A DNA stretch of 64,000 bases from Ascidiaceihabitans sp. (GTDB taxonomy: Bacteria > Pseudomonadota > Alphaproteobacteria > Rhodobacterales > Rhodobacteraceae): NCBI GenBank assembly GCA_028825475.1, contig JAPKAB010000001.1:124001-188000 (forward strand). Direction: 5' to 3'. Position numbers and translations under genes: made by a program. Shown here piece by piece: positions 9,266 to 21,020 of the stretch. The number at the start of each line of letters is the position of its first letter. Within the stretch, counting starts at the first letter, position 1. The notes beneath the pieces are model-generated. The model saw only the letters and a program-made list of their open reading frames with translations, was not told the origin of the DNA and did not search any database.

Positions 9266-10285
9266 ATGAAAAGATTTTCAAGCGTTTGCGCTTTGGCGCT
9301 GATCGTTGGCGCGTGTGGCGGCGATGGAACAAATCCATTCACCACCTCATTTGATGCAAATGACCCCGCGACGACGATCGACCCCGATTCGGAAACAGAA
9401 GTTTCGGCGGCCGGTATTCCCGTCCTCATTGCCAGCGACTTAGACAGCCTCTCTTATAACGCAACAGACAAGACCTTGACCGTTACGGGTTTAACCCAGG
9501 ATGGCACCTCCGCAGTCAATGCCTATCGCCATGTTGTGGATGGACAGCAAACGATCACAACATCGGACGGAAATACCTATTCAGCATTTGTAAATGGTTA
9601 CACGACCTTTACGCGTCAGAATGATGCATTAGGGCGGCATTCCACAGCCTTTGTTGCAAGTCGCGCCGGCCTACAAGCTGGCGTTGTTATGACAGGAGGC
9701 CAGTTTAACAAATTTTTTGCGGGCACTTATTATGAGCGCAATGGCGATTACGTTGCGCCAACTGCGCCAGACACTCGGTTTGATGTTACATATCATGGTA
9801 CTTATGCTGCTGGGATTAATTTTTCGGGTCCAAATACAGACCTTTTGCCAATTGTCGGCCCCATTGACGAAGACATAGATGTACCGAGGCAAAGTGCTTA
9901 TGTTCGCGGCCTAATATTCGTGAACGTAGACCTAAACGACATGTCCGTTGAAGGCCAAATTTATAATAGAACAGGTGTGTTTAGGGCTGACGAAACGGCT
10001 GACGACACCGTCGGGTTCTTCGGTTATCCAGAAATTGCGCTTGTTGAAGGAGTCTTGGCTGCGGACGGCTCATTTGCTGGGAAAGTACAGAACCAGGGCA
10101 AGTTGCTCGATATTGGCGACTTCGCTGGGATTATCGGTGGTGACTCGGGCCAAGCATTGGCAGGGGGAACTCGGTTTGAAGATTTCGAAACCACTTTTGA
10201 GGATGAAATCGAATACGGTGTGTTTGTTTTAGACATTTGCGAGGTCGGGGATACCGGCGATATATGTACAAACGCCTTGCCCTAA
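9266..10285 (+). CDS. predicted surface lipoprotein, TbpB/HpuA-like barrel, Slam partner
   Basis: The 339-residue product has a lipoprotein signal peptide with lipobox LIVGAC (acylated Cys17) followed by a GG and a low-complexity acidic Thr/Asp tether. The rest is predicted beta-rich. The C-terminal third (RGLIFVNVDLNDMSVEGQIY through AGIIGGDSGQALAGGTRF) resembles the small beta-barrel of TbpB/HpuA-type lipoproteins, whose strands end in a G-x-x-G...A-G-G-x-F pattern. The next gene, overlapping by 22 bases, is a Slam-like outer-membrane protein, and Slam genes typically sit beside the lipoprotein they export. The inferred product is therefore a surface-exposed lipoprotein; its ligand is unknown and no TonB receptor is nearby. 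Confidence 0.7.
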   Translation: MKRFSSVCALALIVGACGGDGTNPFTTSFDANDPATTIDPDSETEVSAAGIPVLIASDLDSLSYNATDKTLTVTGLTQDGTSAVNAYRHVVDGQQTITTSDGNTYSAFVNGYTTFTRQNDALGRHSTAFVASRAGLQAGVVMTGGQFNKFFAGTYYERNGDYVAPTAPDTRFDVTYHGTYAAGINFSGPNTDLLPIVGPIDEDIDVPRQSAYVRGLIFVNVDLNDMSVEGQIYNRTGVFRADETADDTVGFFGYPEIALVEGVLAADGSFAGKVQNQGKLLDIGDFAGIIGGDSGQALAGGTRFEDFETTFEDEIEYGVFVLDICEVGDTGDICTNALP

Positions 10286-11712
10286 CCTCGCTGCTGCGAC
10301 ACAGAGTTTTCCCAAAACAGCTGTTTGCGACCCTAGTTGCAATTTGGTTAACTACTGTAAGTACTGCGGCTGCCGATACGCAAACAACACCCGTTAGGTT
10401 GTCGATTAGCGATGCCCGCAAGGTTGCAATTCATGCATTGCGGGCAGGGGATTTTGAGATCGCTCGTCAACTTTCGATGGGCTTATTGTTGGCTGACGAG
10501 CACGACCCACATGCCTATTCAATATTACTGCAGGCACATTCACAGCTTGGCAATCCGAAACTGGCAAAAGCTGCGGCAAGGCTGGCATATAAACATAGCA
10601 AGGGAAAAGAAGCTTCCTTTGCCACCGCGCGCAATGCTGGAGCACTGGCATTCAGCCAAAACCGTTACAATGCCGCTCAATATTGGCTACGCCGCGCGGC
10701 CAATCATGAACCTGATGATCGAAGCGCCCAACAGCTGGCAAGAGAATTTAAAAAAATCCGCACAAATAATCCACTGAACCTAAACATAAGCGTCTCGACC
10801 TCCCCTTCTGACAACGTTAACAACGGGACCGGATCCGCCACTAATTTAGTCAATGGCATCCCACAACTCGGATACATCAACGCTGCAAGCAGAGCGCTTT
10901 CTGGCATCGTCGCAACAACCGACTTGCAACTCAAATATCGACTGGGTCAAAATCAAAACTCGCGCACAGAGTTGACCACGCGATTATATGTTCGAAATGT
11001 TTTTCTATCTTCGGAAGCACGTGCACTTATGGCGTCTGACCCGTTCTCACCCCAGCTCGAAAATTCCGACCTGCGCAGCACATATGTCGACTTTGGCATC
11101 AACCATCGGTTTTCATTGGGCAAGCCAAACAAAGTTGCCACGCTTTCATCGAAGCTTGGAAAAACATGGTCAGGCGGAAACGAAAGCTACAGCTTTGGAC
11201 AAGTTGGCTTTAGCCCTACTTTCAAACTCAGTCGCCAAACTCGGTTGAAATTGGGCACAACCTTAGAAAAGCGTTGGTCCGAATTTTCTTCCCTCAATGA
11301 TTTGACCCGTTCGCAAGTCTCAGCCACGTTGCAGTACCGCGTTAAAAATGGGGATCAATTTAGATTAGGTATCAACTTGCAAGATACCGCCAGCGACAAG
11401 GTAAACATCTCAAACCAATCCGCAGTTGCAAACTTAAGCTACAGTTTTGGCAAACCACTAGCATCCGTTAACTTAAGTACAGGTGTCTCTATTGGTTACA
11501 CACATTATGATAGCTTTACGACTATCAGGCCAGTTGAAGGCGGACGCACCGACACTTCCGTTTACGGCGACCTAACTATGGTGTTCAGCAAAATGGATTT
11601 TGCCGGTTTTGTGCCCTCGGTTCAAATTCGAACCGGAAAAAAATCATCCAATATCAGTCGTTTTAACAGTAAGGAACTATCGGTTTCCCTAGGAATTCAG
11701 TCAAAATTCTAA
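10264..11712 (+). CDS. Slam-like outer-membrane protein (TPR + DUF560 barrel)
   Basis: The 482-residue protein has a signal peptide (about 1-37, cleavage after STAAA), a periplasmic helical domain of TPR-like repeats (about 45-165: LSISDARKVAIHALRAGDFE, AYSILLQAHSQLGNPKLA, GALAFSQNRYNAAQYWLRR) and a C-terminal beta-barrel of roughly 300 residues with alternating strands and a terminal Phe (SVSLGIQSKF), the usual outer-membrane assembly signal. This TPR-plus-barrel layout is that of surface lipoprotein assembly modulators (Slam, DUF560), which move lipoproteins to the cell surface. The ATG at 10264 is chosen over a TTG at 10237; it overlaps the lipoprotein gene by 22 bases. Confidence 0.8.
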   Translation: MYKRLALTSLLRHRVFPKQLFATLVAIWLTTVSTAAADTQTTPVRLSISDARKVAIHALRAGDFEIARQLSMGLLLADEHDPHAYSILLQAHSQLGNPKLAKAAARLAYKHSKGKEASFATARNAGALAFSQNRYNAAQYWLRRAANHEPDDRSAQQLAREFKKIRTNNPLNLNISVSTSPSDNVNNGTGSATNLVNGIPQLGYINAASRALSGIVATTDLQLKYRLGQNQNSRTELTTRLYVRNVFLSSEARALMASDPFSPQLENSDLRSTYVDFGINHRFSLGKPNKVATLSSKLGKTWSGGNESYSFGQVGFSPTFKLSRQTRLKLGTTLEKRWSEFSSLNDLTRSQVSATLQYRVKNGDQFRLGINLQDTASDKVNISNQSAVANLSYSFGKPLASVNLSTGVSIGYTHYDSFTTIRPVEGGRTDTSVYGDLTMVFSKMDFAGFVPSVQIRTGKKSSNISRFNSKELSVSLGIQSKF

Positions 11713-11776
11713 GAGGCGTCTGGTATCCTTCGTAACCCGTGATACTTTATGGCTAAACAACGCAAAGGATTGCACG

Positions 11777-12205
11777 ATGCCTCTGAAATACCTCCATACG
11801 ATGATCCGCGTCGCTAACCTTGAAAAAACAATCTCTTTTTTTGAGTTGCTCGGCATGACTGAAACTCGCCGTCACGAAAGTGAAGAAGGGCGTTTTTCAC
11901 TGATTTTCATGGCCGCACCTGGGGATGAAGACTGTCCCGTCGAACTCACCTACAATTGGGACGGCGATGATGGTTTGCCGTCAGACAGTCGTCATTTTGG
12001 TCACCTAGCCTACGCAGTAGATGACATCTATGCGACCTGCCGAATTTTGATGGACAATGGGGTCACTATTAACCGTCCACCACGCGATGGCCATATGGCG
12101 TTCGTTCGCACCCCAGACAACGTATCCATCGAATTGCTTCAAGCAGGCGACAGCTTGGCCCCTGCTGAACCATGGGCCAGCATGGGAAATTCTGGCAGCT
12201 GGTAG
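11777..12205 (+). CDS. lactoylglutathione lyase-like VOC protein
   Basis: The 142-residue protein resembles glyoxalase I: it begins MPLKYLHTMIRVANLEKTISFFELLGM, continues with a SLIFMAAPGDEDCPVELTYNW strand pair, and has GHLAYAVDDI and VRTPDNVSIELLQ, which supply the His and Glu metal ligands of the VOC fold. GloA isomerises the hemithioacetal of methylglyoxal and glutathione. The canonical DPDGY... segment is replaced by TPDNVS, as in many alphaproteobacterial homologues, so the exact substrate remains open. It stands alone after the Slam gene and is followed by a hairpin. Confidence 0.85.
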   Translation: MPLKYLHTMIRVANLEKTISFFELLGMTETRRHESEEGRFSLIFMAAPGDEDCPVELTYNWDGDDGLPSDSRHFGHLAYAVDDIYATCRILMDNGVTINRPPRDGHMAFVRTPDNVSIELLQAGDSLAPAEPWASMGNSGSW

Positions 12206-12228
12206 CCTTGCCAAACAACTCACCCCAC

Positions 12229-12260
12229 CTAGCCTGCGCCCCATCATCAACGCAGGCTAG
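12229..12260. terminator. perfect inverted repeat, terminator-like
   Basis: CTAGCCTGCG (12229-12238) and CGCAGGCTAG (12251-12260) form a perfect 10-bp stem with a 12-base loop. It lies between two convergent genes (plus-strand VOC, minus-strand MarR). There is no clear T-run on either side, so it may terminate weakly or protect the 3' ends. Confidence 0.6.
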
Positions 12261-12352
12261 TTAAAACCTAGAAAACGACTGCATTGCGTGCGCAAGTGAT
12301 GGTTTTTATTGGGGTCCCTCCGTCGATCCAGCAAAGGCCAAAATCGCAAAAC

Positions 12353-12862
12353 TCAATAAATATAACGGATTTGATCAGTCCAGTACCGCTCAACTCGTTT
12401 CAAAGAAGATGTAATCGTCTCGAGCCCTTCGTGGCCAAGGACACCCCGGCTTTGCAACCCGCCTGCGTGGCGTTCAAACAGTTCTGTAACGACGCTGCGT
12501 ACTTGGCGACCTTGGTCTGTCAATTTAACGCGAACTGATCGACGATCAATTTCGCATCTCTGGTGATGCATATAACCCATTTCGACAAGTTTCTTAAGGT
12601 TATAGCTGACGTTGCTGCCTTGGTAATAACCACGGCTTTTAAGCTCTCCCGCAGTCACTTCATTATCTCCGATGTTGAACAACAACATGGCCTGAACTGC
12701 GTTAATCTCTAAAACGCCAACTCGTTCAAATTCATCTTTGATGACGTCTAATAACAATCGGTGCAATCGTTCAACCAACGACAGCGCCTCTACGTAACCG
12801 CCCATAAAGCCCTTATTTTGGGCCATACTCATGGACTGGGCCATAGGGTCTTGAATGCTCAT
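12353..12862 (-). CDS. MarR-family transcriptional regulator
   Basis: The 169-residue protein has the MarR winged-helix layout: an N-terminal dimerisation helix (YVEALSLVERLHRLLLDVIKDEF), helix-turn-helix VTAGELKSRGYYQGSNVSYNLKK split over residues 70-95, and the wing with the DRRSVRVKLTDQGRQ motif typical of MarR proteins. It resembles the conserved alphaproteobacterial MarR group that includes LdtR. The start at 12862 is supported by GGAG six bases upstream. It is preceded by its own promoter region and faces the sdhE gene in the same orientation 75 bases upstream. Ligand and targets are unknown. Confidence 0.85.
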   Translation of the reverse strand: MSIQDPMAQSMSMAQNKGFMGGYVEALSLVERLHRLLLDVIKDEFERVGVLEINAVQAMLLFNIGDNEVTAGELKSRGYYQGSNVSYNLKKLVEMGYMHHQRCEIDRRSVRVKLTDQGRQVRSVVTELFERHAGGLQSRGVLGHEGLETITSSLKRVERYWTDQIRYIY

Positions 12863-12937
12863 TTATGTCTCCGACTCAATCTGCTCTCTCACTGCAAACT
12901 GAGCCAAATTCACCAATAACACGTTAAACTCAGAAAA

Positions 12938-13204
12938 TTAGGCCTTTATGCCCTGCATTTGCACGGAAATCTCAGCAATCATTTGTCCAAATCTTTCCGG
13001 CGCAGCAACCTGACCCGTCACCCATTGATAAAGATCTTGGTCATTTTCATCGAGCAATCGATCATACAACCTGATAGCTGTTTCATCCATCTTTACCAAA
13101 TTTTCTGTGGCATACGCCGATAGAATAATGTCCATCTCTTTGATTCCGCGACGCATAGAACGCATAACAAGGCGCTTAATGCGGTGTTCTGGAAGCTCAG
13201 TCAT
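12938..13204 (-). CDS. sdhE: succinate dehydrogenase assembly factor (FAD assembly factor)
   Basis: The 88-residue protein matches SdhE/YgfY/Sdh5: RIKRLVMRSMRRGIKEMDII contains the conserved RG-x-x-E motif that promotes covalent flavin attachment to SdhA, followed by YDRLLDENDQDLYQWVTGQ, the family's second signature. The role is cytoplasmic maturation of succinate dehydrogenase. Its ATG overlaps the stop of an XRE regulator (ATGA), so the regulator is co-translated with it. The sdh genes themselves are not in the window. Confidence 0.92.
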   Translation of the reverse strand: MTELPEHRIKRLVMRSMRRGIKEMDIILSAYATENLVKMDETAIRLYDRLLDENDQDLYQWVTGQVAAPERFGQMIAEISVQMQGIKA

Positions 13205-13608
13205 TCACCACTCTCCGACATAACAAGACGCAAACGTTTCTCCAAACGCGCCATTTGTTCCGCGCGCGCAACCATATCTGCGCGCATTTCACGTAGCTCG
13301 TTCAGAATTGCCCGCATATCAGGCGTTACTTCACCCGTATCAGGAGGGGAGTCCATGCCTTCACCCTTGCCGTTGATCAGCCACATCATCGAAACATTCA
13401 ACAAGCCTGCCATCATAGACAAACGGTTCGCACGCGGTTCAGACAAATCGTCTTCCCAGTTTCGTACGGTGCTTGTGCGAACACCCAATCGGCGCGCAAG
13501 ATCCTTTTGGGTCAGACCAGATTGCTCACGTGCCGCAGCTACGCGATCCCCAAAGGTTGCAGCATCCTGACTGTACCAATCAGATGTTTCGTCTTGTGGG
13601 TTCGACAT
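13201..13608 (-). CDS. XRE-family HTH regulator
   Basis: The 135-residue protein has an N-terminal helix-turn-helix of the Cro/C1 type (about 18-75: FGDRVAAAREQSGLTQKDLA, then RLGVRTSTVRNWEDDLSEPR) and a C-terminal amphipathic helix (MRAILNELREMRADMVARAE) that likely dimerises as a coiled coil. Start 13608 has AAAGGA at a good distance. It forms an overlapping pair with sdhE, and homologous pairs occur in other Rhodobacterales by my recollection. Its targets are unknown; control of TCA or respiratory genes is only suggested by its partner. Confidence 0.85.
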   Translation of the reverse strand: MSNPQDETSDWYSQDAATFGDRVAAAREQSGLTQKDLARRLGVRTSTVRNWEDDLSEPRANRLSMMAGLLNVSMMWLINGKGEGMDSPPDTGEVTPDMRAILNELREMRADMVARAEQMARLEKRLRLVMSESGE

Positions 13609-13689
13609 ATTGATATCCTTTATCGGGAACATTTCCCGTTAATGCAGCTTGATCGGTTTGATTAGCACGCCTATTGAAGTCTTATTTAA

Positions 13690-14913
<1,224 letters not shown>

Positions 14914-14925
14914 CATGGAAGAAGC

Positions 14926-15327
14926 ATGTCTGGTGAATTGCCCAACTATTATTTCCGCGTTCGTGAAAACGGAGCCGCTGTGTTCCGTGTCGACACGGAA
15001 AATCGCCAGCGGCGCATTGAGATGGATCAAATTGCCATCATCAACATGCGCAACGGCGAAATCAAACCACATGGCGAGCGCAGATTATCTGAAGATGATC
15101 TAGAACGAATCCACGAATGGATGGAGGAACGCGCAGCCATCCTTGCAAACCGTGATATGGACGACATCCATCGGGCAGTCGATTATCTGAACCTCACAAC
15201 GCAGTGGGTTCAATCAAAGGCGTCTGCTGATCAGCTAGACTCTGTCACGGACGCTTTACTTCTCGCAATGCACGATTTGCGCAGCACATTGGTCCGTAAA
15301 AAAGCAGATCGCTTGATGAAGGGCTAA
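14926..15327 (+). CDS. conserved hypothetical protein, 133 residues
   Basis: A cytosolic, charged protein. The N-terminal half is beta-rich (YYFRVRENGAAVFRVDTENR, IEMDQIAIINMRNGEIKPHG) and the C-terminal half helical (LSEDDLERIHEWMEERAAIL, then LTTQWVQSKASADQLD). No catalytic motif is visible. GGAAG lies five bases before the ATG, and it starts 12 bases after the aminotransferase stop, so the two are likely one transcript. I do not recognise a named family; the layout resembles other Rhodobacterales-restricted hypotheticals. Confidence 0.75.
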   Translation: MSGELPNYYFRVRENGAAVFRVDTENRQRRIEMDQIAIINMRNGEIKPHGERRLSEDDLERIHEWMEERAAILANRDMDDIHRAVDYLNLTTQWVQSKASADQLDSVTDALLLAMHDLRSTLVRKKADRLMKG

Positions 15328-15336
15328 GGTTTCAGC

Positions 15337-16710
15337 TTAGTTAACCTCAGACACAGCTCCAACACGACCAAGGATAACCGACCAAAAGCGCACACTGAGC
15401 AAGACAGCAGCACTGGCTAGTCCCACAACCAATCCAATCCAAACGCCTACCCCCTCATATTCCAGCACAAAACCAAAGATATATGAACATGGCATGCCGA
15501 TCACCCAATAGCTGAATGCAGCCATATACATAGGCACCGTTGTATCCTGGACGCCGCGTAAGAGCCCAAGTGCGATTGCTTGCGCCCCATCCACCAGCTG
15601 AAACAACGCAGCCATTGCCAACAAAACAACGCCAATGGCAACAATCTGATCCCGTGCGGGTTCACCAGACTGTAAAAAGACAAGAACCAGCGGTTCAGGC
15701 CAAAGTAAGAACCCAATTATTGTCAGCAATGCAGCAACCAAGGACATACCAAAGACGACATACGCCCCTCTTGCCAGATGGTTCCGATCACCGCGCCCAA
15801 AGGCATTGCCTGCACGAATAGTGGCCACATTGCTGATCCCAAGATGTAGCATAAACGTTATACTCGCGCATTGAAGCGCAATGCCATGGGCCGCTAATGG
15901 AATGGTACCAAACCAGCCCATCATCACAGCTGTTGCTGCGAACAAGCCAGTCTCCGAAAGCCCGGTGAAACCGATAGGTACACCCAAGCGAAACACGCGT
16001 ACCATCATTTCCCAGTCAGCCCGCCAAACCCGGACGAACAATTGGTGTTGCGGGAAGATAAAAGCTGCGTAAAAAACGATGCCGATCATTCCGACCGTAT
16101 GCGTCAAAAGTGATGCTACGGCAGCCCCTTGGATACCCATTTCAGGAGCGCCCCATTTGCCGAATATCAAAGCATAGTTAATCAAACCGTTGCAAACCGT
16201 TGCAAGTACAGCAATCCAGAACACAACTTGTGTGCGTTCAAGGGCCGACAAATAACTTTTAATGACCATTGCGATCAACCAAGGGAACATCCCATATCCA
16301 GCTATGCGCAAATACCGTTGTCCATCCGCAGCTACTGATGGTTCTTGCCCCATCAACAAAAACAGCGCTTCGGACCAAAACATGAATGGCATGATGACAA
16401 TGGAGTACGCAATTGACAGCCACAGCCCCATCCGTGCCACGCGCCGAATGCTGATTTCGTCTTCTTCGGCGTCAAAAGTTGCCACCATCGGCATGACGGC
16501 AAAAGCGAACCCTGCCCCCATAATGAAAAGAACGAAGAAGTAGCTGGCGGCTAATGTTACCGCGGCAAGCGCATCAACACCGTACCACCCCAACATGACA
16601 GTGTCCGTCACGCCAATCGTGATCTGTGCTAAGTGTCCACCGACCAATGGCAAGCCAAGGGTAGCGACTGCTTTCGCGTGAGCGGGATATGACATGATTT
16701 TTGAACGCAT
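15337..16710 (-). CDS. MATE-family efflux transporter
   Basis: The 457-residue integral membrane protein has about 12 hydrophobic segments in two similar halves, starting with LGLPLVGGHLAQITIGVTDTVMLGWYG, the characteristic first helix and loop of NorM-type MATE proteins. These are Na+- or H+-coupled antiporters of cationic drugs and metabolites in the inner membrane. The frame is open as far as 17058 inside the msrQ gene, but the ATG at 16710 has AAGG eight bases upstream and gives the canonical N terminus. It lies downstream of msrQ on the same strand, 80 bases apart, and ends nine bases from the convergent hypothetical gene. Confidence 0.93.
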   Translation of the reverse strand: MRSKIMSYPAHAKAVATLGLPLVGGHLAQITIGVTDTVMLGWYGVDALAAVTLAASYFFVLFIMGAGFAFAVMPMVATFDAEEDEISIRRVARMGLWLSIAYSIVIMPFMFWSEALFLLMGQEPSVAADGQRYLRIAGYGMFPWLIAMVIKSYLSALERTQVVFWIAVLATVCNGLINYALIFGKWGAPEMGIQGAAVASLLTHTVGMIGIVFYAAFIFPQHQLFVRVWRADWEMMVRVFRLGVPIGFTGLSETGLFAATAVMMGWFGTIPLAAHGIALQCASITFMLHLGISNVATIRAGNAFGRGDRNHLARGAYVVFGMSLVAALLTIIGFLLWPEPLVLVFLQSGEPARDQIVAIGVVLLAMAALFQLVDGAQAIALGLLRGVQDTTVPMYMAAFSYWVIGMPCSYIFGFVLEYEGVGVWIGLVVGLASAAVLLSVRFWSVILGRVGAVSEVN

Positions 16711-16790
16711 GTAGCAAGCCTTAACTAGGCATGCTGACAAGGCAATCCAGAAACGTGTACCCAGACAATTATTATCCTGAAGCGAGCCGC

Positions 16791-17402
16791 TTACTCCGCA
16801 ACAGCACGCGCCTTTGGTTTGATGTACCAATACCAGACACGGTAGGACTCTAGTAGAGTCAAAGGCAGGAAGTGCACGATTGCAGACGTTGGGTGTTCCC
16901 AATTGTGCAGGGCCGCCCAATGCAACAAGGTCAGAACCGCAGCGCCATAGGTCCAACGTTGCAAGGTCTTCCACCACGGCCCCATAATTCGAACAAAATA
17001 GTCGGTCGATGTAGTGGCCAACGGCACAAAAATCACGAATGCGATCCAACCAGTCCAAATATAAAAGCGCGAAATTTCGTTAATAACGCCCGCCATTGAT
17101 CCCTTATCAATCACGTAAAACAAAGTATGAAGCGCCGCATAGCCAAATGAAGCGACACCCAAGTAACGGCGATTTTTCTTAAGCCAAATTGGGCCACGCC
17201 ATCCGCGGAGCAACATTGCCAACGGGGTCGCCATCATTGCGACAATTAGGAAGCGCGCTGAAAACTCTCCAGTTGGGTGTACCAATTCATGAAATATGCG
17301 TGGATCATCAGATGCAAGGGCGGCCCCCAACATAAATCCACCCGGCAAAGCGAAGAGAGCCCACACCCCATATCGGTTTAAAAATGAAAGACGTGAAAGC
17401 AT
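16791..17402 (-). CDS. msrQ: MsrQ-like heme membrane subunit of methionine sulfoxide reductase
   Basis: The 203-residue protein has about six transmembrane segments of the ferric-reductase-like fold with His residues placed as heme b ligands (YAALHTLFYV, then TLLHWAALHNWEHP). MsrQ (YedZ) passes electrons from the quinone pool or flavin to the periplasmic molybdoenzyme MsrP, which repairs oxidised methionine. No msrP gene is adjacent here, which is unusual because the two are commonly an operon; the partner may be elsewhere. A weaker alternative is an orphan ferric-reductase-like protein. Confidence 0.85.
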   Translation of the reverse strand: MLSRLSFLNRYGVWALFALPGGFMLGAALASDDPRIFHELVHPTGEFSARFLIVAMMATPLAMLLRGWRGPIWLKKNRRYLGVASFGYAALHTLFYVIDKGSMAGVINEISRFYIWTGWIAFVIFVPLATTSTDYFVRIMGPWWKTLQRWTYGAAVLTLLHWAALHNWEHPTSAIVHFLPLTLLESYRVWYWYIKPKARAVAE

Positions 17403-17553
17403 GTTGGACCTCAGATTTTTTCTATGTTCTTATTAGAACGAAGAACATCAGAGTTTCTGTCGAAAAAACCAAAACAGTTTCAATCATGCTGCGCGCAATA
17501 GAGCCAAGCCCAAAGGCAAAGTACTTCGCTACCCAAGTCGGGAAAAACCAACC

Positions 17554-18456
17554 ATGCAAACACATTCGCTTTCTCTCAACGGCCACGATTTTTTTGTGCG
17601 CTCTTGGGGGCAGCCTCATCTTCCCAAATTGATCCTGCTGCATGGCTTTCCTGAATACTCTGGAGCTTGGGATGATCTGGCACCTGAATTATCTGGAATG
17701 TTTCACTGCATCGCACCCGACCAACGCGGCTATGGCCAAAGTTGGGCACCCTCTGATGTCGGCGAGTACACGTTGTCAAAGCTGGTCAGCGACATCGTCG
17801 CCTTGATCAACACCGATCTAGTGGGAGGCGGCCAAGTCGCCGTTATGGGCCATGATTGGGGTGCCAGCGTGGCCTACGGAATTGCCATGTTCCATCCCGA
17901 GCATGTGAATCGTCTTATCATTGCTAATGGCGTGCACCCAGTTCCGTTCCAAAGGGAGTTGGCCAAGGGCAGTGCTCAATCTGAAGCGTCCCAATACATC
18001 AACATCATCAAATCCAACACATCCCCTGAAGCATTGGCCGCAGATGACTTCGCCAAAATGACCCGTCTTTTTTCAGCCACGATGGACACTCGATGGCTGA
18101 TTGGCGAACGGCTAGAGGCCTACAAGACCGAATGGGGGCGCGAAGGTCGCTTGCGTGGCATGACAAACTGGTACCGCGCTTCGCCCTTGAATGTCGCAGA
18201 TGTGGGTGTCCCCATTGACGATCTACCAGCCTTGCCCGTGGAAAAGCTAAAGGTACACTGTGACCACCTGCTTATCTGGGGAATGAACGATACGGCATTG
18301 TTGCCACAAACCACCCAAGGGTTGGAAGACCACTGCGCCCGACTAAAGCGCGTCGAAATTGGAGATGCCGATCATTGGATTCTCCACCAAAAACCGGTCG
18401 AGGTGGCAGATGCCATTATCGATTGGGTCATTGGGAATGACTTTGACATCCCCTAG
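17554..18456 (+). CDS. alpha/beta hydrolase, epoxide-hydrolase / haloalkane-dehalogenase type
   Basis: The 300-residue protein has the oxyanion motif HGFPEYSGAW (from His30), a sharp-turn DQRGYGQS, and the nucleophile elbow GHDWGA with Asp101 as nucleophile, which separates this subgroup from serine hydrolases. The late His is in GDADHWILHQKP. A nucleophilic Asp followed by Trp (HDWG) fits epoxide hydrolases, haloacetate and haloalkane dehalogenases; the cap region around residues 140-215 would decide, and the typical epoxide-hydrolase Tyr pair is not obvious. Function is thus given only to subgroup. It is a single gene with a 150-base leader. Confidence 0.85.
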   Translation: MQTHSLSLNGHDFFVRSWGQPHLPKLILLHGFPEYSGAWDDLAPELSGMFHCIAPDQRGYGQSWAPSDVGEYTLSKLVSDIVALINTDLVGGGQVAVMGHDWGASVAYGIAMFHPEHVNRLIIANGVHPVPFQRELAKGSAQSEASQYINIIKSNTSPEALAADDFAKMTRLFSATMDTRWLIGERLEAYKTEWGREGRLRGMTNWYRASPLNVADVGVPIDDLPALPVEKLKVHCDHLLIWGMNDTALLPQTTQGLEDHCARLKRVEIGDADHWILHQKPVEVADAIIDWVIGNDFDIP

Positions 18457-18543
18457 TCCACCCACAATTTCGAGCAATGAAGATAGACAGAGCGGCAGTG
18501 CGCCCCTACAGTTTCCCAACACTGGAAATTAAAGGGCCGCAAT

Positions 18544-18939
18544 ATGAGCACTGCATCAAAAGCATCAAGAATTGCGTTTTGGACTATCGGGATCATCGCC
18601 CTTCTTTGGAACGCAATGGGCTGCATCAATTTCATGCAACAAATCAGTCCTGCTGGGATCGCGACTTTACCACCAGAATATCAAAGCTACATCGAAACAC
18701 GTCCAACATACGCGTTTATAGCATTTGGGGTATCAGTCATTGCAGGCCTAATAGGTGCCATTTTTATGTTGATGCGCCGTGATCAGGCCACAGTACTGTT
18801 CTTGGCATCTGGCATTGGCGCGTTCGTTGCCACTATCCCAGCACTTAACGCCGGCATCCCATCCATCGTCTTAGGCAGCGCAATGTCGATCATATTGGCC
18901 GCAATCTTTGCGCTATACGCGTCACGCACACGCGGCTAA
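18544..18939 (+). CDS. small integral membrane protein (about four TM segments)
   Basis: The 131-residue protein is largely hydrophobic: IAFWTIGIIALLWNAMGCIN, YAFIAFGVSVIAGLIGAIFM, ATVLFLASGIGAFVATIPAL and IVLGSAMSIILAAIFALYA make four predicted membrane helices. The N-terminal ...WNAMGCINFMQQ... segment and the overall size resemble the uncharacterised sugar-transporter-like small membrane proteins common in Alphaproteobacteria. No catalytic residues are visible. It lies between the hydrolase and parE on the same strand with separate leaders. Confidence 0.75.
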   Translation: MSTASKASRIAFWTIGIIALLWNAMGCINFMQQISPAGIATLPPEYQSYIETRPTYAFIAFGVSVIAGLIGAIFMLMRRDQATVLFLASGIGAFVATIPALNAGIPSIVLGSAMSIILAAIFALYASRTRG

Positions 18940-19052
18940 CCAACCTACCACAATCAACCTGTGACTTTGGCACAATGAAGCAACGATGGCGTCTTTCCCA
19001 ACCCGTCATGCTCTGACATACTGCTGCTCAATCAAAATCAATAATTCCGAGC

Positions 19053-21020
<1,968 letters not shown>

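Noticed and set aside
9154-9354. 66-residue plus-strand frame upstream of the lipoprotein gene.
   Set aside because: It overlaps the lipoprotein signal peptide in another frame and has no ribosome site or recognisable sequence.
16711-17058. N-terminal extension of the MATE protein.
   Set aside because: It overlaps the msrQ gene in another frame, and AAGG precedes the ATG at 16710, which gives the typical MATE N terminus.
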